Assembly (NCBI GenBank): GCA_002897775.1
Contig: BDTR01000061.1
Span: 1-64,000 of the forward strand
Direction of reading: 5' to 3'
DNA length: 64,000 nt
Origin: a bacterium BMS3Bbin08
GTDB lineage: Bacteria > Nitrospirota > Thermodesulfovibrionia > UBA6902 > BMS3Bbin08
Each line of letters opens with the position of its first letter. Within the stretch, counting starts at the first letter, position 1. The translations under genes and the position numbers were made by a program. The notes under the pieces are model-generated. The model was not told where the DNA came from, made no database searches, and saw only the letters and a list, made by a program, of their open reading frames with translations. Shown here piece by piece: positions 17,406 to 26,485 of this stretch.

Positions 17406-17594
17406 CTATTATCCTTAAATGAATAGCGAGCGTACCTGCCTGCCCGCCACACTACCAGGCGGGTAAACCGGCAGGCAGGTTCACTAAATCGTTCACGATT
17501 CCCTGTGGTTTTGCCACAGGGAAAATCAATATCAGGCAGATTGTATACAAAGATACCTGATACACGTCACTGGATGCAAGGTAAAAATACCATA
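17406..17594. repeat. two hairpin repeats between purE and purD
   Basis: 17440-17481 contains CCTGCCTGCCCGCC, an inner CCAGGCGGG, and GGCAGGCAGG, a nested inverted repeat related to the element at 4225-4258. 17499-17523 is a strong hairpin: TTCCCTGTGG, loop TTTT, GCCACAGGGAA. Neither is followed by a T-run on the minus strand, so they look like REP-type elements and not intrinsic terminators. Confidence 0.65.
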
Positions 17595-18884
17595 TCAGGA
17601 GTCCTGTTTTTCCAGTCTGTTAATTGCCTTATCAGCGATGTCCTTCCTGTACTGCATGCCGTCAAACTTGATCTTGTCTATCGCGGTATAGGCCCTTTTT
17701 TTTGCGGTCCTGATATCTTTGCCCAGGGCTGTGACCCCAAGCACTCTTCCTCCGGTTGCAACTGTTTCGCTGTTTTTTATGCCGGTTCCCGCGTGAAAGA
17801 CCACCAGATCTTTACTGCTTTTAAATGAATCAAGACCTTTGATCGGTCTGCCTTTTTCATATTTTCCCGGGTACCCTTCTGAAGCCAGTACCACGCAGAC
17901 AGAGGCGTCATCTGTCCATGCTGCTTTAACGTCATTTAATTTCCCGTCTGCCGCCGCCCTTAATATATCAAAGAGGTCGCTTTCAAGCCTCATTAAAACA
18001 GGCTGTGTCTCAGGGTCGCCGAAGCGGCAGTTGAACTCAAGCACATAAGCCTTTCCGTCGCATATCATCAGGCCCGCGTAAATAACGCCCCTGTAATTTA
18101 TCCCTTCTCTTTTCAGCCCGTTTATAAGGGGTTTTATAACAACCTCCATTATCTCTTTTTCAAGCGCCTTTGTTATGATCGGCGCAGGGCTGTAAGCGCC
18201 CATTCCGCCTGTATTGGGGCCGGTATCATTATCAAAAATAGTCTTGTGGTCCTGTGAGGAAGCAAACGGGACAACGGTCTTGCCGTCTGTAAGGACCATA
18301 AACGATGCTTCTTCGCCTTTCAGGCACTGTTCAACAATAACCCTGTCTCCGGCAGAGCCGAATGCTTTTTCCTTCATTATGAGTTTTAACGCGCTTGTCG
18401 CTTCTTCAACGCTCTCCGCGACAATGACCCCTTTGCCGGCCGCGAGGCCGTCCGCTTTTATGACAAGGGGAGCGCCTTTAAGCCGCACGTATTCCTGAGC
18501 GTGAAGATAAGAGGTGAAGGTCTTGTATTCCGCGCTCGGCAGGCCGTATTTACGCATAATATCCTTGGAAAAGACCTTGCTGCCTTCAAGCTGGGCTCCC
18601 GAAGCTTCAGGACCGAAGATACGGAGGTCCTCTTTTTTAAAGGTATCAACAATTCCGAGCGTAAGGGGGACTTCCGGCCCTACGACCGTGAGGTCGATCC
18701 TCTCATATCTGGCAAAATTTAAAAGCGAATCTATATCATCCGCCTTAATAGATATACATTCAGCGATCTCTGATATGCCGGCATTGCCCGGGGCACAGAA
18801 TATCCTGTCTACTTTTGGACTCTGGTTTAATTTCCAGACCAGGGCGTGCTCACGTCCGCCGCTTCCGATTACTAATACTTTCAA
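17595..18884 (-). CDS. purD: phosphoribosylamine--glycine ligase
   Basis: GAR synthetase of purine biosynthesis, about 430 residues with an ATP-grasp fold. It opens with KVLVIGSGGREHALVWKL. Other landmarks are the ATP-grasp segment APLVIKADGLAAGKGVIV, the GPNTGGMGAYSPAP loop and NCRFGDPETQ. Family members begin exactly at this KVLVIGSGG, so I prefer TTG 18884, preceded by GGGGG; an ATG at 18896 and a TTG at 18902 in the same frame would add a few residues. It follows purH on the same strand. Confidence 0.95.
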   Translation of the reverse strand: MKVLVIGSGGREHALVWKLNQSPKVDRIFCAPGNAGISEIAECISIKADDIDSLLNFARYERIDLTVVGPEVPLTLGIVDTFKKEDLRIFGPEASGAQLEGSKVFSKDIMRKYGLPSAEYKTFTSYLHAQEYVRLKGAPLVIKADGLAAGKGVIVAESVEEATSALKLIMKEKAFGSAGDRVIVEQCLKGEEASFMVLTDGKTVVPFASSQDHKTIFDNDTGPNTGGMGAYSPAPIITKALEKEIMEVVIKPLINGLKREGINYRGVIYAGLMICDGKAYVLEFNCRFGDPETQPVLMRLESDLFDILRAAADGKLNDVKAAWTDDASVCVVLASEGYPGKYEKGRPIKGLDSFKSSKDLVVFHAGTGIKNSETVATGGRVLGVTALGKDIRTAKKRAYTAIDKIKFDGMQYRKDIADKAINRLEKQDS

Positions 18885-18984
18885 ACCAACCCCCATTAAC
18901 AAAAGTAGAGAGGAGAGAGTAACGAGGAGAGAGAAAAAACAAATCTCTCTACTTTCTACCTGCTACTCGCTACTTCTTATAAAG

Positions 18985-20547
18985 TTAGTGCCTGAAATGC
19001 CGCATCCCCGAAAATACCATTGCCATGTTGTGTTCATCAGCGGCGGCTATGGTATCGCTGTCCTTGATGGAACCGCCCGGCTGAATTACTGCGGTTGCCC
19101 CTGCTTTTGCGATAACATCTATCCCATCCCTGTTCGGGAAAAAGGCGTCTGAAGCCGCCGCAGAGTTATTCAGCGATATATTGTAATTCTCTGCCTTCAT
19201 CGCGGCAAGCCGGGCTGAGTCAACCCTGCTTGTCTGGCCGCAGCCGATACCAAGCGTCCTGTCCCCGGAAGCATAAATGATGGCATTGGATTTCATATGC
19301 TTGCATACCCTCCACGCAAAGGCCATGGCGGCGTATTCATCGTCAGTGGGCTTTCTCTTTGTCACGACCTTGAGAGACTTCATGTCTTCGATCATGCCTG
19401 TGTCTTTTTCCTGGACCAGCAGGCCTCCCTGGATCTTTCTCATTTCAAAGCCTGTGGCATCTTTTGTGATATCAAGTTCGATCAGCCTTATATTCGGCTT
19501 TGCAGCCAGAAGTTTCAAAGCGTCCGGATCAAACCCCGGCGCGATTATTATCTCCACGAACAGGTTGAGGATCTCCTTTGCCGTGGCCTCGTCAACATTT
19601 TCGTTCAAAGAAATAACTCCTCCAAAAGCAGAGATCGGATCGGTCTCAAATGCCTGTTTATATGCCTTGTGAAGAGAGTCTGCGAGTGAAACACCGCAAG
19701 GGTTGTTGTGTTTAACTATGACCGCGGCAGGCTGGCCTTTAAATTCTTTTGCCAGGTCGATCACCGCGCTTGAATCAAGATAATTATTAAAGGACATTTC
19801 CCTGCCCTGCAGTATTTTCGCGTCAACCAGTGATAAACCCTTATGAAGTGGTTCTCTGTAAACCGCTGCCTTCATGTGCGGGTTCTCACCATAGCGAAGG
19901 CTGCTTATCCTGCTGTAACTCATGTTCAGTGTGGGCGGAAAGATGTCGTCAGGTTCAGCCTCTCTGTTCAGGTAAGTGGAGATCAGCGTGTCATACCGCG
20001 CGGTATGGGAAAACACCTTTCTGGCAAGATAATACTTTGTATCATAACCGGCCTCGTTATTGTTGCTCTTCATCTCATCAAGGACCTTTGAATAGTCATC
20101 AGGATCCACAATGACAATTACGTCCTTAAAGTTCTTTGAAGCGGCCCTGAGCATGGTAGGGCCGCCGATATCGATGTTTTCTATGGCGACATCGAATTTG
20201 ACATCAGGCTTTGACACGGTCTGCTCAAAGGGATAAAGATTTACCACGACCATATCAATGGACTCGATGTTGTGTTTTTCAACCTCTTCCCTGTCTTTTG
20301 AGTTGTCCCTTCTCCACAGGAGTCCGCCGTGAACCTTTGGATGGAGGGTCTTGAGCCTGCCGTCCATCATTTCAGGAAAGCCGGTATGCTCTGATACGTC
20401 TTTAACCGGAATTCCAGCATCCTTTAAAGCCCTGGCTGTACCGCCTGTGGACAGTATTTCTACCCCGAGGCCGCTTAGTTCCCTGGCAAACTCAACTATA
20501 CCGCTTTTGTCCGATACGCTAATAAGCGCTCTTTTTACACCTGCCAT
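18985..20547 (-). CDS. purH: bifunctional AICAR transformylase/IMP cyclohydrolase
   Basis: A 520-residue enzyme for the last two steps of IMP synthesis. The N-terminal IMP cyclohydrolase (MGS-like) domain has [28 protein letters not shown] and [17 protein letters not shown]. The C-terminal transformylase domain holds the catalytic KHNNPCG motif and ends [15 protein letters not shown], as the family does. ATG 20547 has GGGGAG 5-10 bases upstream; the ATG at 20562 overlaps that ribosome site and is less likely. Confidence 0.96.
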   Translation of the reverse strand: MAGVKRALISVSDKSGIVEFARELSGLGVEILSTGGTARALKDAGIPVKDVSEHTGFPEMMDGRLKTLHPKVHGGLLWRRDNSKDREEVEKHNIESIDMVVVNLYPFEQTVSKPDVKFDVAIENIDIGGPTMLRAASKNFKDVIVIVDPDDYSKVLDEMKSNNNEAGYDTKYYLARKVFSHTARYDTLISTYLNREAEPDDIFPPTLNMSYSRISSLRYGENPHMKAAVYREPLHKGLSLVDAKILQGREMSFNNYLDSSAVIDLAKEFKGQPAAVIVKHNNPCGVSLADSLHKAYKQAFETDPISAFGGVISLNENVDEATAKEILNLFVEIIIAPGFDPDALKLLAAKPNIRLIELDITKDATGFEMRKIQGGLLVQEKDTGMIEDMKSLKVVTKRKPTDDEYAAMAFAWRVCKHMKSNAIIYASGDRTLGIGCGQTSRVDSARLAAMKAENYNISLNNSAAASDAFFPNRDGIDVIAKAGATAVIQPGGSIKDSDTIAAADEHNMAMVFSGMRHFRH

Positions 20548-20580
20548 GTTACTCTCCCCCATATATGATTTTCGATTTAG

Positions 20581-20658
20581 TGGTCACCCTTCGGGTAAGC
20601 ACAATGTAAGGAATACTTATTATTATATTCGCTCACTAACCACTCGCTATGCATTTAT
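20581..20658. repeat. dispersed stem-loop repeat in the purH-radC gap
   Basis: It starts with a GGTCACCCTTCGGGTAAGC stem-loop, followed by ACAATGTAAGGA, TTATATTCGCTC and CTCGCTATGCATTTAT. The same order of blocks (stem-loop, AATGTA-GGA, TATATTCGCTC, CGCTATTGCATTTAAT) recurs in the hisG-gph gap at 31581-31833. The 20563-20708 gap presumably also carries the purH promoter. Confidence 0.65.
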
Positions 20659-20708
20659 AGATTGCAGATTGAATTTTTATCTGCAGATCATCAGTTGTAA
20701 TTCGTCAA

Positions 20709-21407
20709 TTATGAATTTATATGGCCTTTTTCCATAAGGCTTATGTATTTCCCGTCGCTTATTATTATATGGTCCAGCACATTGATGCCTACTATTTTAC
20801 CCGTGGCCGCGAGTCTTTCTGTTATCTCGATATCATCCCTGCTTGGCGTCGGATCGCCGCTCGGATGATTGTGAATGAACAGCACAGAGGCAGCGGCCTC
20901 CTTTATCGCGTACCTGAATACCTCACGCGGATGTACCAGCGATGAAGTCAGTGTGCCGTCGGATACAACGCTTTCTTTAAAGACCCTGTTTTTGGAATTA
21001 AGCATCGCGCAAAGGAACCTCTCTTTTTTCAGACCGTAAAACCGGGGCCTGTAATAATCATACACCTGCCTGCTGTTCTTGAATGACGGCATTTCAGAAA
21101 GGTGATCAGCCTCATTCTGCAAAAGCCTTCTTCCCAGCTCAAAAGCAGCCTTAAGCTGAGCGATCTTTGCGTCGCCCATGCCTTTTATCTTTGAGAATTC
21201 AGCAGCAGAGGCGTCTTCCAGGTCCCTGACACTGTTAAAGTGCAGAAGCAGTTCTCTGGCGAGGTCCAGGGCGCTTTTCCCCTTTCCCCCTGTTCTCAGG
21301 ATTATTGCCAGAAGCTGTGCTGTGCTGAGCCCGGCGGCGCCATGTCTAAGGAGCCTTTCCCTGGGTCTTTCGCCTTCAGGCCACTCCTTTATGCTTTTGT
21401 ATTCCAT
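20709..21407 (-). CDS. radC: RadC-family JAB-domain protein
   Basis: A 232-residue protein. The N-terminal half has a helix-hairpin-helix-like region (LLRHGAAGLSTAQLLAIILRTGG and FSKIKGMGDAKIAQLKAAFELGRR). The C-terminal JAB/MPN domain has the metal-binding motif HNHPSGDPTPSRDD from His179 (His179, His181, Asp192). The RadC name is historical; a role in DNA repair is doubtful and the enzymatic activity is unknown. Full length and intact. Confidence 0.95.
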   Translation of the reverse strand: MEYKSIKEWPEGERPRERLLRHGAAGLSTAQLLAIILRTGGKGKSALDLARELLLHFNSVRDLEDASAAEFSKIKGMGDAKIAQLKAAFELGRRLLQNEADHLSEMPSFKNSRQVYDYYRPRFYGLKKERFLCAMLNSKNRVFKESVVSDGTLTSSLVHPREVFRYAIKEAAASVLFIHNHPSGDPTPSRDDIEITERLAATGKIVGINVLDHIIISDGKYISLMEKGHINS

Positions 21408-21526
21408 GACAGGAAATCCCTATTATAAAGTATCAAAGGCCAAAGCTCAAATAGCTTTTATAAGGTTATAAGAAGTTGAAAATTCGGGCAAGAAAGGACT
21501 TTTTCAGGCATGTCCAGGGCCCGGAT

Positions 21527-22240
21527 TCAGTCCAGAATGTCTTTTTGTATTTTAATGACCTCTTTTATCCCGGTTTCAGCCAGATCAAGCAGTTTTTGGA
21601 GCATTTTTTTGTCAAAAGGCTCTGTCTCAGCTGTGCCCTGTATCTCTATGAACTTTCCTGAGCTGGTCATAACGACGTTCATGTCAACCTCTGCTGAGGA
21701 ATCTTCTTCGTAAGACAGGTCCAGCAGGGGCTTGCCGTCAACAATGCCCACGCTTATGGCGGCAACATAATCATTAACAGGGTTGGTCGTGATCATTTTC
21801 TTTTTCAGGGCATACCGTATGGCATCGGTCAGGGCAACGAACGCGCCTGTTATTGACGCGGTCCTTGTTCCTCCATCAGCCTGTATCACATCGCAATCAA
21901 GCCTGACGGTCATTTCTCCCAAAGCATCCATGTCCATAACTGACCTCAGGCTCCTGCCGATCAGTCTCTGTATTTCATGGGTCCTGCCCCCGATCCTGCC
22001 GCTTACCGACTCCCTGGAGGTCCTTATCTGGGTGGCCCTTGGAAGCATGGAATACTCGGCTGTGACCCACCCTCTACCCTGGTCTCTGAGGAAAGGCGGG
22101 ACCTTGTTCTCTAATGAAGCAGTGCATATCACTTTAGTGTTTCCTATCTCGATCAGCACAGAGCCCTCCGCGGTTTTTAAGAAATTCCTCGTGAGCTTTA
22201 TTTTTCTCAGTTTCTTTTCTGTTCTTCCATCAGGTCGCAT
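21527..22240 (-). CDS. rph: ribonuclease PH
   Basis: A 237-residue phosphorolytic exoribonuclease that trims tRNA 3' ends. Start [20 protein letters not shown], with GGAGGATAAACACC before the ATG. Family motifs include [33 protein letters not shown], and [19 protein letters not shown]. The length is typical. The common partner gene rdgB (XTP pyrophosphatase) is not next to it. Confidence 0.96.
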   Translation of the reverse strand: MRPDGRTEKKLRKIKLTRNFLKTAEGSVLIEIGNTKVICTASLENKVPPFLRDQGRGWVTAEYSMLPRATQIRTSRESVSGRIGGRTHEIQRLIGRSLRSVMDMDALGEMTVRLDCDVIQADGGTRTASITGAFVALTDAIRYALKKKMITTNPVNDYVAAISVGIVDGKPLLDLSYEEDSSAEVDMNVVMTSSGKFIEIQGTAETEPFDKKMLQKLLDLAETGIKEVIKIQKDILD

Positions 22241-22341
22241 GGTGTTTATCCTCCAGTTATAGATAACTTGATCGCACAGATTAATAACCGAATCTTTATC
22301 TGTGAAATCTTCTGTTGAAATCGGTGTAATCAGACTTTAAA

Positions 22342-23145
22342 TCAGGCGCCAACGGTTATTTTTGAAATATTTGATATGGCGCGGCCCAAAAATATTTTTC
22401 CTGTTTCAGCGAATTTTTCAGGTGAGTCCGTGACAAAGAACTCTCTTGATGGTTCACCACCGTTGTTACGCAGTATCTTGTTTTCCCTGAGTACGTTGTG
22501 GACCTCTTTAGCGGTCTCAACAGCAGAATCAATTAACGGTATTTTAACAACATCCGCTATCACATCTTTGATCATCGGATAATGGGTACAGCCCAGGACA
22601 ATGGTATCCACCCCAAGGTCTTTGACCCCCGCAAGATATTTTTCAGCGGTAAGGGTCACTACGTCTCCTTCAAGCCAGCCTTCTTCCACTAGCGGAACAA
22701 AAAGCGGGCAGGCAATGCCTGTGACCTCGGCAGTGCTGTCAGCCGATTGTATGGCCTTTTTATACGAGTCGCTTTTTATGGTTGTCTCTGTCCCTATCAC
22801 GGCGATCTTTTTTGTTCTGCTTCTCGCGACCGCCGCCCTGGCGCCCGGCTCAACAACACCGACGACCGGAACGGAAAGATTTTTTTTCAGAGAAAGCAGG
22901 CTTATTGAGGAAGATGTGTTGCATGCCACAACAAGGACCTTTATTCCCTTTGACATCAGAAAGTCAGAGTTCTCAATTGAATATTTTCCAACGGTCTCTG
23001 GTGATCTTATTCCATATGGAACACGGGCGGTATCGCCGAGATAAACGGTATTTTCCGCGGGCAGCTCTTTTATGATCTCCTTCAGGACAGTAAGCCCTCC
23101 GATTCCGGAATCAAAAATGCCTATAGGTTTTTCTGACAATGACAC
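22342..23145 (-). CDS. murI: glutamate racemase
   Basis: A 267-residue cytoplasmic enzyme that makes D-glutamate for peptidoglycan. Motifs: IGIFDSGIGGLTV at residues 8-20, catalytic Cys75 in ACNTSSS, and catalytic Cys186 in GCTHYP. It starts at GTG 23145 (TTG 23139 is an alternative) and overlaps the upstream GerMN gene by 35 bases. With the amidase upstream it forms a cell-wall gene group. Confidence 0.96.
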   Translation of the reverse strand: MSLSEKPIGIFDSGIGGLTVLKEIIKELPAENTVYLGDTARVPYGIRSPETVGKYSIENSDFLMSKGIKVLVVACNTSSSISLLSLKKNLSVPVVGVVEPGARAAVARSRTKKIAVIGTETTIKSDSYKKAIQSADSTAEVTGIACPLFVPLVEEGWLEGDVVTLTAEKYLAGVKDLGVDTIVLGCTHYPMIKDVIADVVKIPLIDSAVETAKEVHNVLRENKILRNNGGEPSREFFVTDSPEKFAETGKIFLGRAISNISKITVGA

Positions 23146-23701
23146 CCCTGATCTCCTCTCCTATTGGCTTTGATATGTCTATGTGACCTCCGAAACTTTC
23201 TATTTCTTTGCCGTCTATCAGGATCTTAAGTGAGCTAAAACCAGGTATGCTTTTTTTCATCCTGTCATACAGATCCAGTATAAGCTGGTATTCCTCTGAG
23301 GCGTCTCCGTTAAAATTCTTTCTCAGTTCACTGCTGAGGTCAGCATAGATAATACCATTTTTATCCATATACAGATCCAGAAGCTTTACATTGTGAGGTT
23401 CCATATACGCTTTTATTATATCTTCGGCTCTGACAAGTAACCTGCCTCTGCCAAACCTGTCGTCGCCGGATAAACCTTCCTCCCTTGACGCATACAATCT
23501 GCCGGGACCATCGTTGTTCTCGTCTGTCTTTGCCTTGAGACGCTGAGACTCGATCTCCTTTATGAACGGGACCTCGGTTTCCATCATCGGCTTAAAATAC
23601 AGATAACTCAGGAGCGTGGCCGCGGTGAATAAAATTACCGCCGCAAGCAGGTAATGCCGGAAGCGTATCCGGGGTTTTTTAATTCGCCGCTTCTTCTTCA
23701 T
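23111..23701 (-). CDS. GerMN-domain membrane-anchored protein
   Basis: A 196-residue protein with a basic N-terminus (RRIKKPRIRFRHY), one membrane helix at about 15-36 and an extracytoplasmic GerMN domain from ~85 to 190 (DIIKAYMEPHNVKLLDLYMDKNGIIYADLSSEL is its core). In Gram-negatives this domain is commonly found beside amidases and murI, as here; its role in envelope or peptidoglycan biology is inferred from that. It overlaps the amidase gene by 23 bases and murI by 35, so all three are translationally linked. Confidence 0.85.
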   Translation of the reverse strand: MKKKRRIKKPRIRFRHYLLAAVILFTAATLLSYLYFKPMMETEVPFIKEIESQRLKAKTDENNDGPGRLYASREEGLSGDDRFGRGRLLVRAEDIIKAYMEPHNVKLLDLYMDKNGIIYADLSSELRKNFNGDASEEYQLILDLYDRMKKSIPGFSSLKILIDGKEIESFGGHIDISKPIGEEIRGVIVRKTYRHF

Positions 23702-24740
23702 AAAGGTATAGTCCTTTGTATATGGAGTTTGTCAGTTCTGTTTTGAACTTTGTCGTATATGAGGTATCTTCAAATGAAGGAAGTTCAATTATCACGGCCG
23801 CTGCCTCGATCTTTGAGAGCATACTGTAAGGAAGCGTTCTTGTTGATACCATGTCTTCACCAATATCCTCTGTTATGGCCCGCACTATTGAATCGCGCAG
23901 AATGACCGACCGTATCATGAAATCTTCCTGTCCCCTGTTTCGCAGAAAAGGCTTTACATCATCAGGAACGGTCTCGGTAATTACAGGAGTATATATCACT
24001 ATGCCTTTGTGGTTCCCTACATGAAGACTAAGGAATATCTCGGCATTACTGCTGTTCGTAAAGTTTATCCTGTCGCTGAGGGCCATGAACTGGTCGCTTT
24101 TTCTGGTGAGAAAGCCCCTGGCAACATCCCTGTTTGTCAGGGCCCTTAATCTTTTTGCAATGTCAAGGACAAGGTTCTTTTCCCTGTGTTTTTCAACCGT
24201 GATGCCTGACTCAAAACCACCGTGCCCCGGGTCTATGACAACGACCTTGAACTGATGTATCTTGTGGGTCGTTTCCAGAAGTTCCGGCTGAACCAGAAGG
24301 GACTCTGTCAGCTTTTTCCCGGGTTCAGGCGGAACGATGACAGGCGGTGGTTTTCTGCGCTTTTTTACTTTTTTGGTGAATACGTCCATGACCAGCCTGC
24401 TGGGATATTTAAGGGAAAAGACCTTTAATCCGCTGAAAGGTCCAGGCGAGAACAGGACAGTGTCCTTATTAAGTTTATAAGTAACCGGGACTTTCACTCC
24501 CTGTACAGTAAAGCGGGAATCAGGGAACCTGACCATAATGTCCCTGCCTTTCTGATTTACTATCCCCCGGGACAAAATAGCATCGTCTCCTTCCAGGACT
24601 ATTCGAAGGAATTCATGGTGCTGACTTGCCCTGAGTTTTAAAGAGTAGGTTTCTTCCCCCTGTGCCGTATGGTTCAGGGCTTCAGCAGGAACCATAGGGA
24701 AAAGCAGAACAAAGACCAGAAAAACAATTTTCTTCATCAT
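23679..24740 (-). CDS. N-acetylmuramoyl-L-alanine amidase
   Basis: A 353-residue periplasmic hydrolase that cuts the amide bond between MurNAc and L-alanine. Signal peptide 1-21; an AMIN-like beta domain at ~30-125; a proline-rich linker near 128-142; an Amidase_3 domain from ~164 with zinc ligands His173 (IDPGHGG), Glu188 (EKNL) and His240 (SLHVGNH), and a catalytic Glu in AAAVIIELPSF near 330. The usual SLHANA is SLHVGN here, and the catalytic domain looks slightly short. An AmiC-type role in cell separation or wall turnover is likely. Confidence 0.9.
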   Translation of the reverse strand: MMKKIVFLVFVLLFPMVPAEALNHTAQGEETYSLKLRASQHHEFLRIVLEGDDAILSRGIVNQKGRDIMVRFPDSRFTVQGVKVPVTYKLNKDTVLFSPGPFSGLKVFSLKYPSRLVMDVFTKKVKKRRKPPPVIVPPEPGKKLTESLLVQPELLETTHKIHQFKVVVIDPGHGGFESGITVEKHREKNLVLDIAKRLRALTNRDVARGFLTRKSDQFMALSDRINFTNSSNAEIFLSLHVGNHKGIVIYTPVITETVPDDVKPFLRNRGQEDFMIRSVILRDSIVRAITEDIGEDMVSTRTLPYSMLSKIEAAAVIIELPSFEDTSYTTKFKTELTNSIYKGLYLYEEEAAN

Positions 24741-24791
24741 AAAATATTAGCATTTCTTGATTCATATATTCCATCCCGGAATCCCCGCATG

Positions 24792-24853
24792 CCTGCGGGT
24801 TTACCCCGTTAGAAAAATCTGAACTCTTTATTCTAACGGGGTAAACCCGCAGG
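24792..24853. repeat. perfect 23-bp inverted repeat (CCCCGTTAGAA family)
   Basis: Arms 24792-24814 and 24831-24853 are exact reverse complements with a 16-base loop. The inner part of each arm is CCCCGTTAGAA/TTCTAACGGGG and the outer part CCTGCGGGTTTA/TAAACCCGCAGG. It lies in the 262-base gap between the divergent amidase and aldolase genes. There is no T-run on either side. Relatives are at 3996-4073, 28558-28586 and near 32776-32812. Confidence 0.85.
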
Positions 24854-25002
24854 AGGCAGGCTTGTCAATATCTTCATAATCTTCTAAAATAAAAGTGTTT
24901 CAGGGGTTTTTTATTAATATGTTCTAAACTTAAGTCAGGATCCATATAATAATCCAGACTAATAACCTGATCAGTAAAAAGAACCATACCAGGGAGGAGT
25001 CA

Positions 25003-26361
25003 ATGGCGGAGATATTATCAAAACTAAAAGACTGTATTGCCATCACAAACGGAAAAGTCGAGGTTAAGGATTCAGCGGCAGTAAAGGATCTGATCGACGA
25101 GCTGATCTATGAGGCTGTTTTTGCCGCTGACGAAGAACAGAGAAAGTCCCTCCAGAGGCTTGTTATAGAGATTGCCAGGAAAATGGGCGCTGTGCCCTGT
25201 TCCATACAGTCTCTTTATGAGGAAATGGGCAGAAATTATCCCGGGTTTTCCGTGCCGGCCATAAACATAAGGGGCCTGACCTATAATGTCGCGCAGGTCA
25301 TATTCAAAAAGGCGATCGAAAAAAATGCCGGCGCGTTTATTTTTGAGATAGCCCGTTCGGAAATAGGCTACACAAAACAGAGGCCGATCGAATATTCCGC
25401 GGTAGTGCTGGCAGCGGCTGTAAAACAGGGCTTCACGGGTCCTGTTTTTATTCAGGGAGACCACTTTCAGCTTGTCAGAAAGTATTATCTGGATAATCCG
25501 AAGCCTGAAACAGAATATATAAAGGGTCTTATTAAAGAGGCGATAGAGGCTGATTTTTATAACATAGACATTGATTCTTCCACTCTTGTTGACCTTGAAA
25601 AGCCAACATTGAAAGAGCAGCAAAGGCCGAACTTTGAGGTAGCTGCAAGGCTTACTGAATTTATCAGGGAATTACAGCCCGAAGGAGTGGAGGTATCTGT
25701 AGGCGGTGAGATCGGCGAGATAGGCGGTAAAAACAGCACGCCGGAAGAACTGAGGGCTTATCTTGACGGGTTTAAAGAAGTCTTTAAAGGTGACAAAGGG
25801 CTTAGCAAGCTAAGTGTGCAGTCAGGCACGTCGCACGGCGGAGTGGTGCTTCCTGACGGCTCGCTGGCAAGTGTAAAAATAGATTTTGAGACGCTCCGGG
25901 CCATGTCCGACCTGGCGAGAAAAGAATACGGCCTTTCCGGAGCTGTTCAGCACGGCGCTTCAACGCTTCCTGACGAGGCATTTCATATGTTCCCTGAGAC
26001 CGGTGCCTCAGAAGTCCATCTTGCAACCGGTTTTCAGAACATAATATACGATAGTCCGGCGCTTCCGGACGGGTTCAGGCAAGAGGTTTATAAATACATT
26101 AATGAGAGCTTTGCAAAAGAGAAAAAAGAAGGTCAGACCGATGAGCAGTTTATCTATAAGACGCGGAAAAAAGGGTTTGGTGAGCTGAAGCAGAAGTGGT
26201 GGGACCTGGCCGCGGATGTTAAAGCTCCGATAATGAAGGAACTTGAGGACAAGTTCGAGCTTCTTTTTGAGAAACTTAAAGTAGTCGGCTCAAAGGCGCT
26301 TGTGGATAAATTCGTAAAACCGTTTGTTGTTGAAAAGCAGGTGGATATTATACTTAAGTAA
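25003..26361 (+). CDS. class II fructose-bisphosphate aldolase family protein
   Basis: A 452-residue zinc-dependent aldolase-type TIM barrel. Visible pieces are FSVPAINIRGLTYN near 84-97, GDHFQL (zinc-ligand His) near 151-156, VGGEIGEIGGKN near 232-243, SVQSGTSHGGVVLPDG near 272-287 and QHGAS near 316-320. It is longer than canonical FbaA (~345 residues), with an extra helical N-terminus (~80 residues) and a long C-terminal tail. The convergent neighbour is a PPi-type phosphofructokinase, so glycolytic/gluconeogenic fructose-1,6-bisphosphate cleavage or formation is likely. A tagatose-type substrate cannot be excluded. GGGAGGAGT precedes the ATG. Confidence 0.82.
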   Translation: MAEILSKLKDCIAITNGKVEVKDSAAVKDLIDELIYEAVFAADEEQRKSLQRLVIEIARKMGAVPCSIQSLYEEMGRNYPGFSVPAINIRGLTYNVAQVIFKKAIEKNAGAFIFEIARSEIGYTKQRPIEYSAVVLAAAVKQGFTGPVFIQGDHFQLVRKYYLDNPKPETEYIKGLIKEAIEADFYNIDIDSSTLVDLEKPTLKEQQRPNFEVAARLTEFIRELQPEGVEVSVGGEIGEIGGKNSTPEELRAYLDGFKEVFKGDKGLSKLSVQSGTSHGGVVLPDGSLASVKIDFETLRAMSDLARKEYGLSGAVQHGASTLPDEAFHMFPETGASEVHLATGFQNIIYDSPALPDGFRQEVYKYINESFAKEKKEGQTDEQFIYKTRKKGFGELKQKWWDLAADVKAPIMKELEDKFELLFEKLKVVGSKALVDKFVKPFVVEKQVDIILK

Positions 26362-26485
26362 GGCAGGCAGAGAGATTTTACATTTTAGATTGAACGGGGA
26401 TTAACGCAATAAATTGTTGATTAGTGGTCACCCTTCGGGCTTACCCGCCCGAGGCGGACATTTTGCATTTTCTTTGTGCTCTTAT
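26362..26485. other. convergent gap with a stem-loop repeat head
   Basis: Between the convergent aldolase and phosphofructokinase genes, TAGTGGTCACCCTTCGGG at about 26422-26439 repeats the head of the element at 20581. It is followed by CTTACCCGCC-CGAGGCGG. No obvious intrinsic terminator. Confidence 0.5.

Noticed and set aside
23111-24740. Sporulation/germination locus
   Set aside because: GerMN and the amidase are common in non-sporulating Gram-negatives; no other spore gene is present.
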